DNA of 64,000 nucleotides, taken from Corbicula japonica. Taxonomy: Eukaryota; Mollusca; Bivalvia; Venerida; Cyrenidae. Below, piece by piece: positions 24,097 to 34,932 of the stretch. The notes under the pieces are model-generated. The model saw only the letters and a program-made list of their open reading frames with translations. It made no database searches and was not told the DNA's origin. The translations under genes were made by a program, and so were the position numbers. The stretch is taken from contig JAZAYU010000261.1 in NCBI GenBank assembly GCA_038501625.1, forward strand, positions 496,001 to 560,000, written 5' to 3'. The first letter of the stretch is position 1. Every line of letters begins with the position of its first letter.

Positions 24097-25589
24097 TAGT
24101 GCAAAAATTTGATTAAATTTCGGCCTGCAAATAAGCATTTCAAAAGTCATGTACACAACGTGTATGAAAAAATTTTATTAGGTACATACCTCATTTGTTT
24201 TTATTTCCATCGCCATACAGCTAAATTTCCTGCCCCATGTATCCAACTTTAAGTTAACTCGCGAAAGTTAGGATCCTCGTTAAAATTTTTCTTTTGTGCT
24301 CACGCTTTGGCTGCAACAACTGATCTAGTCTCTTTTGTAAAACTGCACATTTTCTTGTTTTTGGTAGTTCAAAAAATTGACTTTCAAACTGTCATAATCT
24401 GAAAAAAGTTTCTCCAATTTGAAAATTGATCGACATTATGAAAACTAGTTAATGCAAATTCTGGGGGAAAACTTTAGTACAAATATACTATTCTGACATC
24501 CATGTTTATTATTCTACTTAAAAATATGATTCCAATGTGGAATCAACATTGGACCATCAACACATAATTGTGCCATTATGAAATTGTTCTTTAATTTTAA
24601 AAAGGACCAAATGATAGAGACATATCTGTTGTAATTTATTGAGTAACAACAAACAATAGGCAAATTACCAACCGGTGGCATTTAACACTGCGACATATTT
24701 CATATTTCGCAACTGCAAACTGAGTAGATCAATTAGAATTGATAGTTTTAACAAGTTTTAATTGTCGAAACATAAGAGGAAAAGCAATTAGTGCTATTAT
24801 TATTTCACATGTGAAAGCACCTTTACATAAAAACAAACAAACATTTTAACAAAAATATTAATTGAATTCCAGATTGCATCCGATATTCAAGTTTTAACAC
24901 AATTTTTGACTCGGGCGAATATAGTAACAAGCATCAATTCTGGAAACGGTCGAGGAGACAATAGTAACCGTATAGTCTCCTCGACCGGCAGCCAGTCGAG
25001 GAGTCTCTGGGTCTCCTCAACCGGGCGCGGTCAAGGAGACACTTCCTTAATGTTTGTTTGTATTACTAAATAGTCTCGTCTTAAGAAGTGTCTTCTAGAT
25101 CGGCCTGCTGCCCCTGGTTGAAGGGACAGAGAGTATCATCTGCTCCTGATTGAGGGAAACTATACAGGTTATTCTTTTCTCTGGACTGGCTTTGGCCAAG
25201 AAGACTGAAAGTGTATACTTTTTTCCGCAGCAGGTTCCAGATAGTATGATGTTTAAAATAACTGAGGATACAGAATAATTTGTTTAAAAAGCCTTGTTAA
25301 AATGATAAATTCTTAAAACAAAAACTGATTTAAATGGGACTTGGCAGACATACATTGTGCCTATCTCAATTCAAATGCAAAATATAGTAAGTTACCATTT
25401 CTGTTGTGAATAACATAATTCAAATGTGAGCATTATATTTGGTTTTACCTCAATTTAGAATTAGCATATGTAATACTCCAATGTTAACATATTTTTATTG
25501 ATAAGGACTGAAAATATAGTCCTTATAATAAAGTTAAATCATCATGAAATAGTTCCAAAAATTGTTAAATTTTAAAATAAATTATGTTT

Positions 25590-25766
25590 ACAATATTGGA
25601 TCTTCACTGTATCAGTTTATTTACTTTATTCACAGACTGAATGGCATGTAGAAATGAGACCACAGTACAATATCTTTTAATTTCAATTTAATTCATGTTA
25701 CGATATTTGCATCTTCACTGTGTCAGTTGATTTACTTTATTCACAGACTGAATGGCGTGTGGAAAT
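25590..25766 (+). repeat. 111-bp tandem duplication with splice-acceptor-like sequence
   Basis: TTTACTTTATTCACAG followed by ACTGAATGGC occurs with the acceptor AG at 25635 and again at 25746. Each is preceded by ATCTTCACTGT.TCAGTT. The open frame after the AG reads TEWHVEMRPQYNIF then stop (first copy) and TEWRVE into the gap (second). It could be a duplicated exon start whose real exon continues into the gap. Confidence 0.5.
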
Positions 25767-26266
25767 NNNNNNNNNNNNNNNNNNNNNNNNNNNNNNNNNN
25801 NNNNNNNNNNNNNNNNNNNNNNNNNNNNNNNNNNNNNNNNNNNNNNNNNNNNNNNNNNNNNNNNNNNNNNNNNNNNNNNNNNNNNNNNNNNNNNNNNNNN
25901 NNNNNNNNNNNNNNNNNNNNNNNNNNNNNNNNNNNNNNNNNNNNNNNNNNNNNNNNNNNNNNNNNNNNNNNNNNNNNNNNNNNNNNNNNNNNNNNNNNNN
26001 NNNNNNNNNNNNNNNNNNNNNNNNNNNNNNNNNNNNNNNNNNNNNNNNNNNNNNNNNNNNNNNNNNNNNNNNNNNNNNNNNNNNNNNNNNNNNNNNNNNN
26101 NNNNNNNNNNNNNNNNNNNNNNNNNNNNNNNNNNNNNNNNNNNNNNNNNNNNNNNNNNNNNNNNNNNNNNNNNNNNNNNNNNNNNNNNNNNNNNNNNNNN
26201 NNNNNNNNNNNNNNNNNNNNNNNNNNNNNNNNNNNNNNNNNNNNNNNNNNNNNNNNNNNNNNNNNN
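25767..26266. other. Assembly gap, 500 N
   Basis: Exactly 500 N. The left flank ends in an exon-like sequence and the right flank starts inside a pearl-like repeat, so real length and content are unknown. Open frames of X across it are artefacts. Confidence 1.
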
Positions 26267-27425
26267 CACAGGTATATCGTCATAAGATACAGGTCAAGTT
26301 CGATTTTGAGGCTGGTGGGGTCAGTGTCAAGGTCACTGTTACTAAAAATAGAAAAATGCTTTCCGGACGATAACTCCTGAAATGTATCAACTATTTTAAA
26401 AATTTTTGGGACACAGGTGTATTCTCACAAGTTACAGGTCAAGTTCGAATTTGGGGCTGGTGGAATCAATGTCAAGGTCAGTATTACTAAAACTAGAAAA
26501 ATGGTTTCCATATGATAACTCATGAAACACTTCACAGATTAAATCCTTTTTTGGTAAATAGATGTAACATCAGAAGATACTGGTCGAGTTCGACTTTGGG
26601 GCCTGTGGGGTCAATGTCAAGGTCACTGTTACTTAAAATAGAAAAACATTTTCTGGATGATAACTCATGAAATACTTCATAGATTTAATTATTTTTTGGG
26701 ACACAGATGTAACATAACAAGATACAGGTTAGGTTTGAGTTTGGGGCCTGTGGGTTCAAGGTCAAGGTCACTGTTATATAAACTTCAAAACTTCATTTCC
26801 ACTCAGTAACTATAGCTTGGAATGAGATTCTTAAATGAAATTTGGTGTCTTGGTGGTTTTTGTGAAGATGACTTTTGGGATTCAAAGTAAGGCCTGTGGG
26901 GTCAAGGTCACTGTTACTAAAAATAGAAAAAAAACTATATATGCTCAATAACTTTGGTTCGGAATGAGATATTGTGATGAAAATTGCTATATAGGTAGTG
27001 TCTGTGAAAACGAAACTTGGTATTGAAATTGGGCCTGATGGGGTCAAGGTCACTGTTCACTGTTACTAAAAATAGAAAAAAATGGTTTCTGGATGATTTC
27101 TCATGAAAAGCTTCACATATATAAACAATTTTTTGGCACACAGTTGTTTGATAAAAGTTATGTAAAGGTCACTGTTACTAACATATTCAAACCATTTATA
27201 AAAGTTAAGTAAAGGTCACTGTTACTAACATATTCAAACCATTTATGCTCAATAAATTTAGAAGGAATGAGATATTGTGACGAAACTTGCTGTATATGTG
27301 GTTACTGTGAAGACGACACTTTGGATTGTGCACATTATGCCATTGATTCGAAGCATTCCCAGTTCAAGTATCAAGCACACATGTGGGGGTATTTAATCAC
27401 TTCCAGTGATAATTCTAGTTTTTTA
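26267..27425. mobile_element. Pearl-like element body, left part lost in gap
   Basis: At least six diverged ~140-160-bp units, each with GTCAAGGTCACTGTTACTAA, AAATAGAAAAA and a 'GATAACTCATGAAA' stretch. It begins at the gap edge and ends near CACATGTGGGGGTATTTAATC (27379-27400). The same core phrase appears in 29383-30680, so both belong to one family. Confidence 0.65.
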
Positions 27426-27430
27426 TATAT

Positions 27431-27485
27431 TAGATATTTGTGATCCAGAATTGATCAGTTTAGATCCAGATCAGAAGGCTCCACA
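27431..27485. mobile_element. TTAA-type MITE, short fragment
   Basis: Only GATCAGTTTAGATCCAGATC and a few flanking bases survive, next to the pearl-like body. Confidence 0.45.
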
Positions 27486-27563
27486 GTGTTAATTAACATT
27501 GTCAACTGGTAACAGAGAAACCACTATTAGTCTAAGCAGTGTGACATTCAAAAAGGTTATAAT

Positions 27564-27981
27564 TAGGGATAGGACCAAATATTGGAACATTTGAAAACAC
27601 GGTTTTACAACAAATATTGAAATATTTCGGGAATATGTTAAAAATATGTACATGTGTTGTCTCTTCCAAAAGACTGTTATTTTAAAAATACTGAACTAAC
27701 CCGTAACAAAGTGTGTTTATACCAGCCTAAAAACCACTTTAGGTAGATAAATACTGCCCATTAAAAATACAAATCTTTGATTTATTGTTCTCACAGTTGA
27801 ACAGAGGATCAACGTCTATCTTTCCGCCGCATTTTCGCATCAACCTCAATAAAAATATTCTTACACGTTGAGTTTTGGGACATATTACCAAAACTTACAA
27901 TTTGAAATTCAAATATTCAAATATATTTGAATTTTCCAAATGAATATTCGTATAATAGTTTTGATATTTGTCCTATCCCTA
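27564..27981. mobile_element. hAT-like MITE, 418 bp, with 8-bp target-site duplication
   Basis: TAGGGATAGGACCAAATATT at the left; the inverted right end reads TAGGGATAGGACAAATATC. Flanks GTTATAAT (27556-27563) and GTAATAAT (27982-27989) agree at 7 of 8 bases, the size made by hAT transposases. Confidence 0.8.
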
Positions 27982-28520
27982 GTAATAATGGAATGGTTCT
28001 TGTCCAATTAAAGGAGCCCTTCCTTTAATGGCCATCAAAGCTTCTTTAGAATCAGTCATTATTTTAACTCCTTTAACAAAATTGACATCACTTGGTCTTC
28101 ATTTTTGTCAGGAGTCTAATGAAACTTGTTTGTATGGAGGCTTTGATGAGATAGCACATTTTTATGCCCCCGAAGGGAGGCATATAGTAATCGGACCGTC
28201 CGTCCGTCTTTCCGTCCGTCCGTCCGTCCGAAATAATCTTGTCCTCTCTTCTTCTCCAAAACCGCTTGAGGGATTTCTTTGAAACTTCACAGGAGTGTTT
28301 GTCACCAAGCCTAGTTGTGCATATCGTCAGGAATTTCTGCTCGGATTATTTTTGGCTGAGTTATGGCCCTTTTTAGCAAAATCTTGTCCTCGCTTCTTCT
28401 CCGTAACCACTTGAGGGATTTCATTGAAACTTCACAGGAGTGTTTGTCACCAAGCCTAGTTGTGCATATCCTAAGGAATTTCTGATCGGATTCTTTTTGG
28501 CGGAGTTATGGGCCTTTTTA

Positions 28521-28537
28521 CCTAACCCTAACCCTAA
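28521..28537 (+). repeat. Interstitial telomere-like (CCCTAA)n, first copy
   Basis: CCTAACCCTAACCCTAA, nearly three units of the animal telomere repeat, at the end of a ~150-bp core unit of the pearl-like element. Confidence 0.9.
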
Positions 28538-28662
28538 GCTTTTTTGAAACCGCTCGAGGGATTTCATTGAAACTTCACAGGAGTGTTTTTCACTAAGCCT
28601 AGTTTTGCATTTCCTAAGGAATTTCTGATCGGATTATTTTTGGCGGAGTTATGGGCCTTTTT

Positions 28663-28680
28663 CCCTAACCCTAACCCTAA
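28663..28680 (+). repeat. Interstitial telomere-like (CCCTAA)3, second copy
   Basis: CCCTAACCCTAACCCTAA at the equivalent place in the next core unit, so the telomere-like run is part of the repeating unit. Confidence 0.9.
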
Positions 28681-29382
28681 GGTAAATTTTGTTAAAGCAA
28701 TAGAGGTTACATTTTTTGTCTGATTGTCATGAAATTTGGTATAAATATTGATATTGATGATTTCTACACAAATGATAAAAATCATGTTGTTAAATTGACC
28801 AGGGGCCCCGCCCTGGGGATTTTTTTTTTCTTTCAAAATCTGTTTTTAACATTTGATTTTCTACAGTTATCAACCAGATTTTGAGACAAGCTTTATACCA
28901 TCTTAAAATTCAATCTTTCCTGAACAATTCATTCACTGGTTGTTCAGTGATAAATTTTGAAAAAGAAATTTTAGTAGCAGAGTGAAAATTTCAAGTGTCA
29001 AAATCCAATATTTCTACCTGTCTTCAGCTACATATGATGTTTACCAGTTTATTCATTAATGTTGGTCAAGTTGCTGGACAATGACATGATGAACTTTGCT
29101 GATTAGATCTGTGTTATGCAATATTAAGAACTTTGCTCTGGAAGATTTTATAGGGTAAATTTTGTCATTTTCTATGGATAGTGACCAAATAAACTTTCTT
29201 ACTTTATAGCACTTTGAAAATCAGGCTTTTCTGAATATGTTATTCACTGTTTGGAAGTAAAACAACAAAAAGAACAACAACAATAAATTTGAAGCACATT
29301 CTCAAAATGTTAAGACTAAATTTAAGAAAGTCTTAGATGTATACAGTGTATGTACACAAACTGGCAAGTTAAGGTCACACTT

Positions 29383-30680
29383 TTTTATGCTCCCCGAAGA
29401 AATTCAGGGGAGCATATAGTCGCCAAGTTGTCGGTCAGTCCGACAGTATGTCCTGCATTCTTTAACACTCTAGCGGTCACATTTTTGCCTCGATTGTTTT
29501 GAAACTTGGTCAGGATGTTTGTCTCAATGATTTCTCAGATGAGTTAAAATATGGGTCATCTGGGTCCAAAAATTAGGTCACTGTTACTAAAAATAGAATT
29601 TTCTTGTTAACACTCTAGCAATCACATTTTTGCTCCAATTGTCATGGAACTTGGTCAGGATGTTTGTCCCAATGATTTCTTGGACAAGTTCTAATATGGG
29701 TCATCTGGGTCCAAAAACTAGGTCACTGTTACTAAAAATAGAATTATCTTGTCTTGGCTGTAAATTTGTTATTTCTCATTGGATTTCAAAATAACTTGGC
29801 ACAAATGTTCACCATGACAAGGCGGTGTGTTGAGTACAAAACCATGTTGGTTTGGTCCAAGGTCAAGGTCACTGTTCCTAAAAATGGAATTTTCTTGTTA
29901 ACACTTTAGTGGTCACATTTTTGCTCAGATTGTCCGATTGCAAAGAAACATGGTTAGGACATTAGTCCCAGTTATTTATTGGACGAGTTTGAATATGGGT
30001 CATCTGGGGTCAAAAACTAGGTCACTATTACTAAAAATAGAAAAATCTTGTCCAGGCTGTAAATTTGTTATTTCTCATTGGATTTTAAAATAACTTGGCT
30101 CAAATGTTTACCATGACAAGATGTTGTTTCGCGTACAATACCCATGGCTGTTTGTCCAAGGTCATGGTCACTGTTACTAAAAATAAAATTTTCTTGTCTG
30201 GGCTGTTAAGTTGATTTCAAAATAACTTTACATAAATGTTTACCATGACAAGGGGTTGTGTTGCGTACAATACCCATGCCGGTAGGTCCAATGTCAAGGT
30301 AACTGTTACTTAAAATAGCATTTTCTTTTCCAAGCTGTAAATTTGTTGTTTCTTATTGGATTTTAAAAGAACTTGGTGTAAATGTTCACCATATCAAGAC
30401 GATGGGTCACATACAACACAACTTTGTTGTATTCAGTTGAGCGATAAAGGGCCATCATGGCCCCTTGTTTCCCTTGATTTTACCTAACTTGCACACAACT
30501 CTTACAACCATTGAGCAGTTGTTGACAGGTGAGCCACCCTATGGACCCTCTTGTTGCAAGGGTTATAGGCCCTTATTTTCTACTTCCACAGGCATATTTT
30601 TACTACATATGTATACCAATTCGATTTCAAAGCTGCATTTCGGGGGCATATGTCAATTTCAAGTGACAGCTCTTGTTTAA
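29383..30680. mobile_element. Pearl-like element, 'GCTCCCCGAAG' type
   Basis: Starts with TTTATGCTCCCCGAAGAAAT followed by GGGGAGCATA, an imperfect hairpin. It continues with diverged core units repeating CTTGGTCAGGATGTTTGTC, ATATGGGTCATCTGGG and GTCACTGTTACTAAAAATAG. The right end is near TTTCAAGTGACAGCTCTTG at 30657-30675. No intact protein. Confidence 0.65.
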
Positions 30681-30892
30681 GCAATAATGATTTCTGTTTA
30701 AATCAGGCTAGCAATTTATGTCCTTTGGGCATGCTGTTTTCCTTGAGAATTTTTCAGCAAGTTGGTTTTAGAAGAAGTCCCAATTCGGTTGTTAACAGAC
30801 TAGTAAGTAAAATAACTAGATAAACATTGTTTATATTTTCACAGCTAAGGAAAAACAAAACAACAATATACACATTGTTTGTATTTTCACAG

Positions 30893-31024
30893 CCAAAGAA
30901 TAAAAAGAGTCTGGCTTACAACATTCTTGACGACAAAAAGGTTAAAGACAAAGTCGTGGAAAAGTATGCATTTATTGATGTTGATGAAGACAAAAGACAT
31001 TATAGACCCACAGTGCCAAAAGCT
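30893..31024 (+). CDS. Unrecognised conserved-looking gene, penultimate exon
   Basis: A 132-bp exon (44 codons, phase 0 at both ends) after TATTTTCACAG and before a consensus GTAAGT donor. It encodes PKNKKSLAYNILDDKKVKDK and then VVEKYAFIDVDEDKRHYRPT, ending VPKA. It is highly charged, lysine-rich and has no membrane segment. The start of the gene is not seen; upstream exons may be missing in the gap at 25767-26266 or lie farther left. The acceptor region is tandemly duplicated 48 bp upstream (see findings). I do not recognise the family. Confidence 0.65.
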
Positions 31025-31271
31025 GTAAGTATAATTAATTTTGCATTCAATTTTGAAATCAAATGTACCACAAACTGGACTGATTGAAACACAAGGGAAA
31101 GTACTAGCCTAAGTATGGAGTAGTGTGAACTAAATTTGAAGATATATTCCTCTTGCACTCTTATGTGTTGTTTAAAATAAAAGTATATGCATAACATTAC
31201 ATCTTTGAATGTAAAAAAATGTTTAACACGGTCTTCAGAAAATCATGCCAAATTAATTTGTAAATTACCAG

Positions 31272-31418
31272 GAACCAAAGAAACTTGTGCGTTACCTTGA
31301 CAACCAGGTTGTGAACACAAAAGGACAGAAATTTACGGAGATAAAGAAAGAGGATTCGGAAGAAATGAAAAAGACATATGTCAGCTTAAAACCTGCTAGA
31401 AAGTACAGATTCCATTGA
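31272..31418 (+). CDS. Unrecognised conserved-looking gene, last exon with stop
   Basis: Acceptor TTACCAG at 31265-31271, then 48 codons and TGA at 31416-31418. It begins [20 protein letters not shown] and ends [16 protein letters not shown]. The join to the previous exon is in phase 0. The two exons give the last 92 residues of the protein, all soluble, charged and likely nuclear or cytosolic. The regular splice sites, clean frame and dense K/E/R composition mark it as real coding sequence, but I cannot name it from memory. Confidence 0.7.
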   Translation, partial: EPKKLVRYLDNQVVNTKGQKFTEIKKEDSEEMKKTYVSLKPARKYRFH

Positions 31419-31764
31419 AAGCAAGACATGAAGGGTAGCCCGGGACCATGACAAGACCGGCCAGAAATCTGCGTTCATTCTTTGCAAAAAATTATCATGC
31501 AATCGCTGACAAGATAGAAATGCAAAATCCATTGGTAGCAGAACATTTTCCCCAAACATCTTCAAAAAGACTCACAGCCAGTCTCAGTAACAGTTATAGT
31601 AAGATATTATACACGGGCTGAAACATAAAACAAGCCAAATCAACAGCTTCTCTAAAAGCAAGACATTACTTACATGTAGTAATGTACTTTATTATGTCAT
31701 TCTTTGGATGAAACAAGACTCTGATTGCATGACTGGTTTTATTCCTGTTGCTGGTAATGAAATC

Positions 31765-31959
31765 ATAAATCATAAGACTTTATCACATGAGCTACAAGTG
31801 TAGATCCAAATCAGCTATCATATTTGTGCTATCTGATCTGTATATACACTTTAAAGGGAACAATGTAGATTCAGATCAGATGCTACAGATGTGCCAGATG
31901 GTCTGGATCTACACTGTTCTTTCATGTGATAAAGTTGTATTAAAGGAATAAAGGGTTAA
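31765..31959. mobile_element. TTAA-type MITE downstream of the unrecognised gene
   Basis: CTTTATCACATGAGCTACAA to GGAATAAAGGGTTAA. Starts about 350 bp past the stop at 31418. The AATAAA near its right end could serve as a polyadenylation signal for that gene. Confidence 0.7.
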
Positions 31960-32432
31960 GCAAATTGTCTTATGAGACAGAAAGACTACTGTTTTAAAGC
32001 AGTTGCTGTTAAATCAGCAAAGTATTAAAAGATATAAGTCATAAATTTGTCCAAATCTTTGTAAAAGACAATGACTGCAGATTAGTCGAAGACTTACATG
32101 TTATTACTTGAAATTGTTGTTTTAATAGTATAATTTTTAGTAAAGAAAGTGTGGTTAGAAAGGCACAGTTTTATAAGGTTTGCTGGTAGTGTAACTGAAT
32201 ATTTTTCCACTAGTTCACATCAACCAAACATAGAGAATATTCATTAGGTGCTGTAAGAAATGGTGCCCTAATTTTTAGATGAAAAGTTGACAGTATTTTT
32301 TATATCAAAACTTACACAGTATTTCCGTAAGTGTACTTATAAGTCTGTATCCCATGATATATTTTTATATGTCTGCAAGTTAATCATTCTTGTATTAGCA
32401 GGCAGTGTGTGCTAGATAACAAACATCTTCTT

Positions 32433-32779
32433 TTAAACCCTTTACTCCATGGGATATGGCTGTTATCCTATGGACAGCAGTCAGTGCCCAAGGTTATAAA
32501 ACTGAGCATGGAAACCAGTCTCAAATCTCAAGCATCTGATTGGCTGAAATGGCGACTGGTCGCCATTTCAGCCAATCAGATGCTTGAGATTTGAGACTGG
32601 TTTCCAATCTCAGCTTTATAACCGTCAGGCCTGATCAGGTTCTAGACTGTTTGCTGTAGATTCATTACTTTTTTTCTTACCAAGACTAGACCAGTTTAGA
32701 TCATTACAGATTTTCCTGATCTGGATCTACTGAGTGGATAGACATGCCATAAAACCTGTAAATATGGAGTAAAGGGTTA
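32433..32779. mobile_element. TTAA-type MITE interrupted by another palindrome
   Basis: TTAAACCCTTTACTCCATGG to ATATGGAGTAAAGGGTTA. Its interior is split by the 132-bp hairpin at 32492-32623, giving a total of about 347 bp. Confidence 0.75.
32492..32623. repeat. 132-bp hairpin MITE nested in a TTAA-type MITE
   Basis: Arms of 65 bp (GGTTATAAA... and ...TTTATAACC) are nearly perfect reverse complements around a two-base centre, with GTCTCAAATCTCAAGCATCT and GATTGGCTGAAATGGCGAC in each arm. AGCCAATCAGA is a CCAAT-box-like motif present in both arms. Confidence 0.85.
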
Positions 32780-33502
32780 CATTTATATTTATACAATAAT
32801 TACAATTAAGTATTTTTTGACCAAGCAAATGCAAGTTCCCTCACTGCTTAACAGGTTAAAAGGCAAGTATAATTAAATGATTTTAATTGATATCTTGTTT
32901 TAAATTACCCTTTGGATAAAGCTTTTAAATCTTACTAGGAATATATCTTTAAAGTATGAATGATAAAAAGCTGAAAGCATTGAGCAGAGTATATCTGTTT
33001 TTTTATAACCTTGATTTGAATCGAAATCATTAGAACATTACGATAGTAATTATAGGAGAATAATATAGTCCTTTTTATTCATTTGAATAGACATAAACAA
33101 AACATATCAGAATAAGTGTAATACAGTTTTTTGCCATTTCACTAAATAAAACCTGTAATGTATTCATACTGTGCCTTTTTTCTCCTGTAACTTCCCATAC
33201 ACAATGCAAATTCATTGGTTAAAAACATAAACAAAGTATAAAGTCTCAACATATGCATGTATTAAAAAGACAGGAATGTTCTTTGTTATAGTTTAGTTAA
33301 AAGCCTAGGATTAAATTGAAGTAAGGTCCAAAATGTGATTATACCACCTGTTAACAAAGACCAACTGGGGAAAAAGACAACAGTTTATTTGTTCCACTGA
33401 CTAAAGAACAAATTCACCTGTGAACAAAGACCACTTGCCTTCAAATTTTACTTGTGGAGTCCCCTCCTCCAGTGTTCTGTGATGTTAGCTTTTACTGACA
33501 TT

Positions 33503-33600
33503 GGCTGCGTTTCATTAAGAATTTACAATCGTGTCGTATCGTAAACTGCGATCACCATTTACGATACGATACGTCGTACGAAGCTTTATGAAACGCACCC
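33503..33600. mobile_element. 98-bp MITE with GGCTGCGTTTCAT ends
   Basis: GGCTGCGTTTCATTAAGA at the left; the right end reads CTTTATGAAACGCACCC. An inner hairpin GTATCGTAAA / TTTACGATAC lies between them. Confidence 0.65.
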
Positions 33601-33978
33601 ATTTTTGGGACTGTCTGTTTGTGTACACTTTACCTCCAACACTGAAATCTACATAAAGTTCTTCATAGGCCTTTATCCAACTTTTGCTTGATTCTGCAGG
33701 GTAAAATCATGCATAAATCTGAGGAAAGAAGTGTGATTCTTTATTCATATTACAAGATTTTTTGAAGTTAAAAAGTCATTTGTAATAAAACAATGTTTTG
33801 AAATTGTAAGATTGTTTTGTAATTGTTGGGTATTATGTGTTTTGTATTGTGTTGCAGAGCTTTTCTAGAAAAATATATGCTTTATCCGACAAGTTTATTT
33901 TAATAAGGCAAGATTCCTAAAATTTTGTACCAAATTGCACAAACAATTTGCTGGAAGACACTTCCAGCAAATTAAATT

Positions 33979-34195
33979 TACCCTTAACTCCATGGATACT
34001 ACTTTTATCACATGAATGAACAGTGTATATTCTGTACAGATACATCTCTGCCATCCGATCAGGATCTACACTGGATGCTTCACGGTCAGAAAAACTTTTT
34101 CAAATCAGAATGCAAACAAAATAAGTTCTGATGAGAGGAATGGATGTAACCTTTTCACCAGTGCGATAAAAATCTTATCTATGGAGTAAAGAATG
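33979..34195. mobile_element. TTAA-type MITE, diverged
   Basis: TTACCCTTAACTCCATGG to TATCTATGGAGTAAAG with CCGATCAGGATCTACACTGG inside. Confidence 0.65.
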
Positions 34196-34288
34196 AAGCT
34201 ACATTTTGGTCAAAAGATATTTGTACTTGCTAAGTAATTATTGTATTATATTGTTTGGAGAAAAGGCTGGAATACACACAGTTATGAT

Positions 34289-34520
34289 TGTTTATTCACT
34301 GCACGCCATGGAGATGGCTTAAATCCCATGTGCAACCAGTGGTGATCTAGAACAGCCTGAACATCCATGCATTCTGATTGGGATCTACTATATTTGCTTC
34401 CTGGTCTGAAATGTTCTACAGAATCAAAAAGCAATCAGCATTGATCCAGTTGAGACTGCATTGATTTGCTGGTTGATCTAGATTTTCACTTCTCGAATGT
34501 TGGATATACATGGAATAAAG
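34289..34520. mobile_element. TTAA-type MITE, diverged
   Basis: TGCAACCAGTGGTGATCTAG to GGTTGATCTAGATTTTCAC, ending TACATGGAATAAAGAG. The two arms have drifted strongly. Confidence 0.6.
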
Positions 34521-34932
34521 AGTTTTGTCAAGAAATTCAGTAACATAACACTTGTATAATTTCAAGATAAATTTCATTTCCTCCATTCCACAAAAATAAT
34601 TGTTGTGTGTTCTGAATGGAAGTTTTGACCACATATGTGTTCAGTTCAGTATAAACATTAATCTATTGAAAATAGTTTTGCTACTTTATTCACATTGATA
34701 AAAGAGACTTTGTCAAAAATATGATTGTATAAACAGTAAGATGGATATTTATTTTTGTATGCTTTTCTCTTTGACTGGAAGAAAGCATGAAAAATAATGC
34801 ATATTTTAATGAACATAACAAATTTATTTATGATATTGTGATGTTTTTTATCTTTTAATACATAATGTTTGTTAGTGCAAATTTAATGTTTGATTCTGAG
34901 AATATGAAGAGAAATCTTCTAATTGGAAAGTA

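Larger units (their letters stand above)
22292..25046. mobile_element. Candidate 2.75-kb inverted-repeat element with CTCCTCGACCGG hairpins
   Basis: The left end GGAAGTGTCTCCTCGTCCGG (22292 onward, then CTGCTGGTTGAGGAGAC) matches the inverted right end GGAAGTGTCTCCTTGACCGC (then GCCCGGTTGAGGAGAC, 25010-25046). More copies of CTCCTCG.C.GG...GAGGAG lie at 22585-22650 and 24950-25015, and a decayed direct copy at 25092-25130. It encloses a complete pogo-like element (22887-24096). No transposase frame was seen. Confidence 0.55.
28150..28690. mobile_element. Pearl-like element with CCGT microsatellite and telomere-like repeats
   Basis: Starts with the hairpin ATGCCCCCGAAGGGAGGCAT at 28163-28182, then (CCGT)n at 28195-28230, then three ~150-bp units containing GAGGGATTTCATTGAAACTT and CACAGGAGTGTTTGTCACCA. 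Two units end in CCCTAACCCTAACCC runs. The hairpin beside one end agrees with Helitron-type 3' termini read on the other strand. Confidence 0.7.

Noticed and set aside
25715..26380. Long open frames across the first gap
   Set aside because: Made almost entirely of N; same for 57840-58581.
28028..28282. Open frame with RPSVRPSVRPSV-like repeats, also 6179-6406
   Set aside because: Translation of the CCGT/ACGG microsatellite in pearl-like elements.
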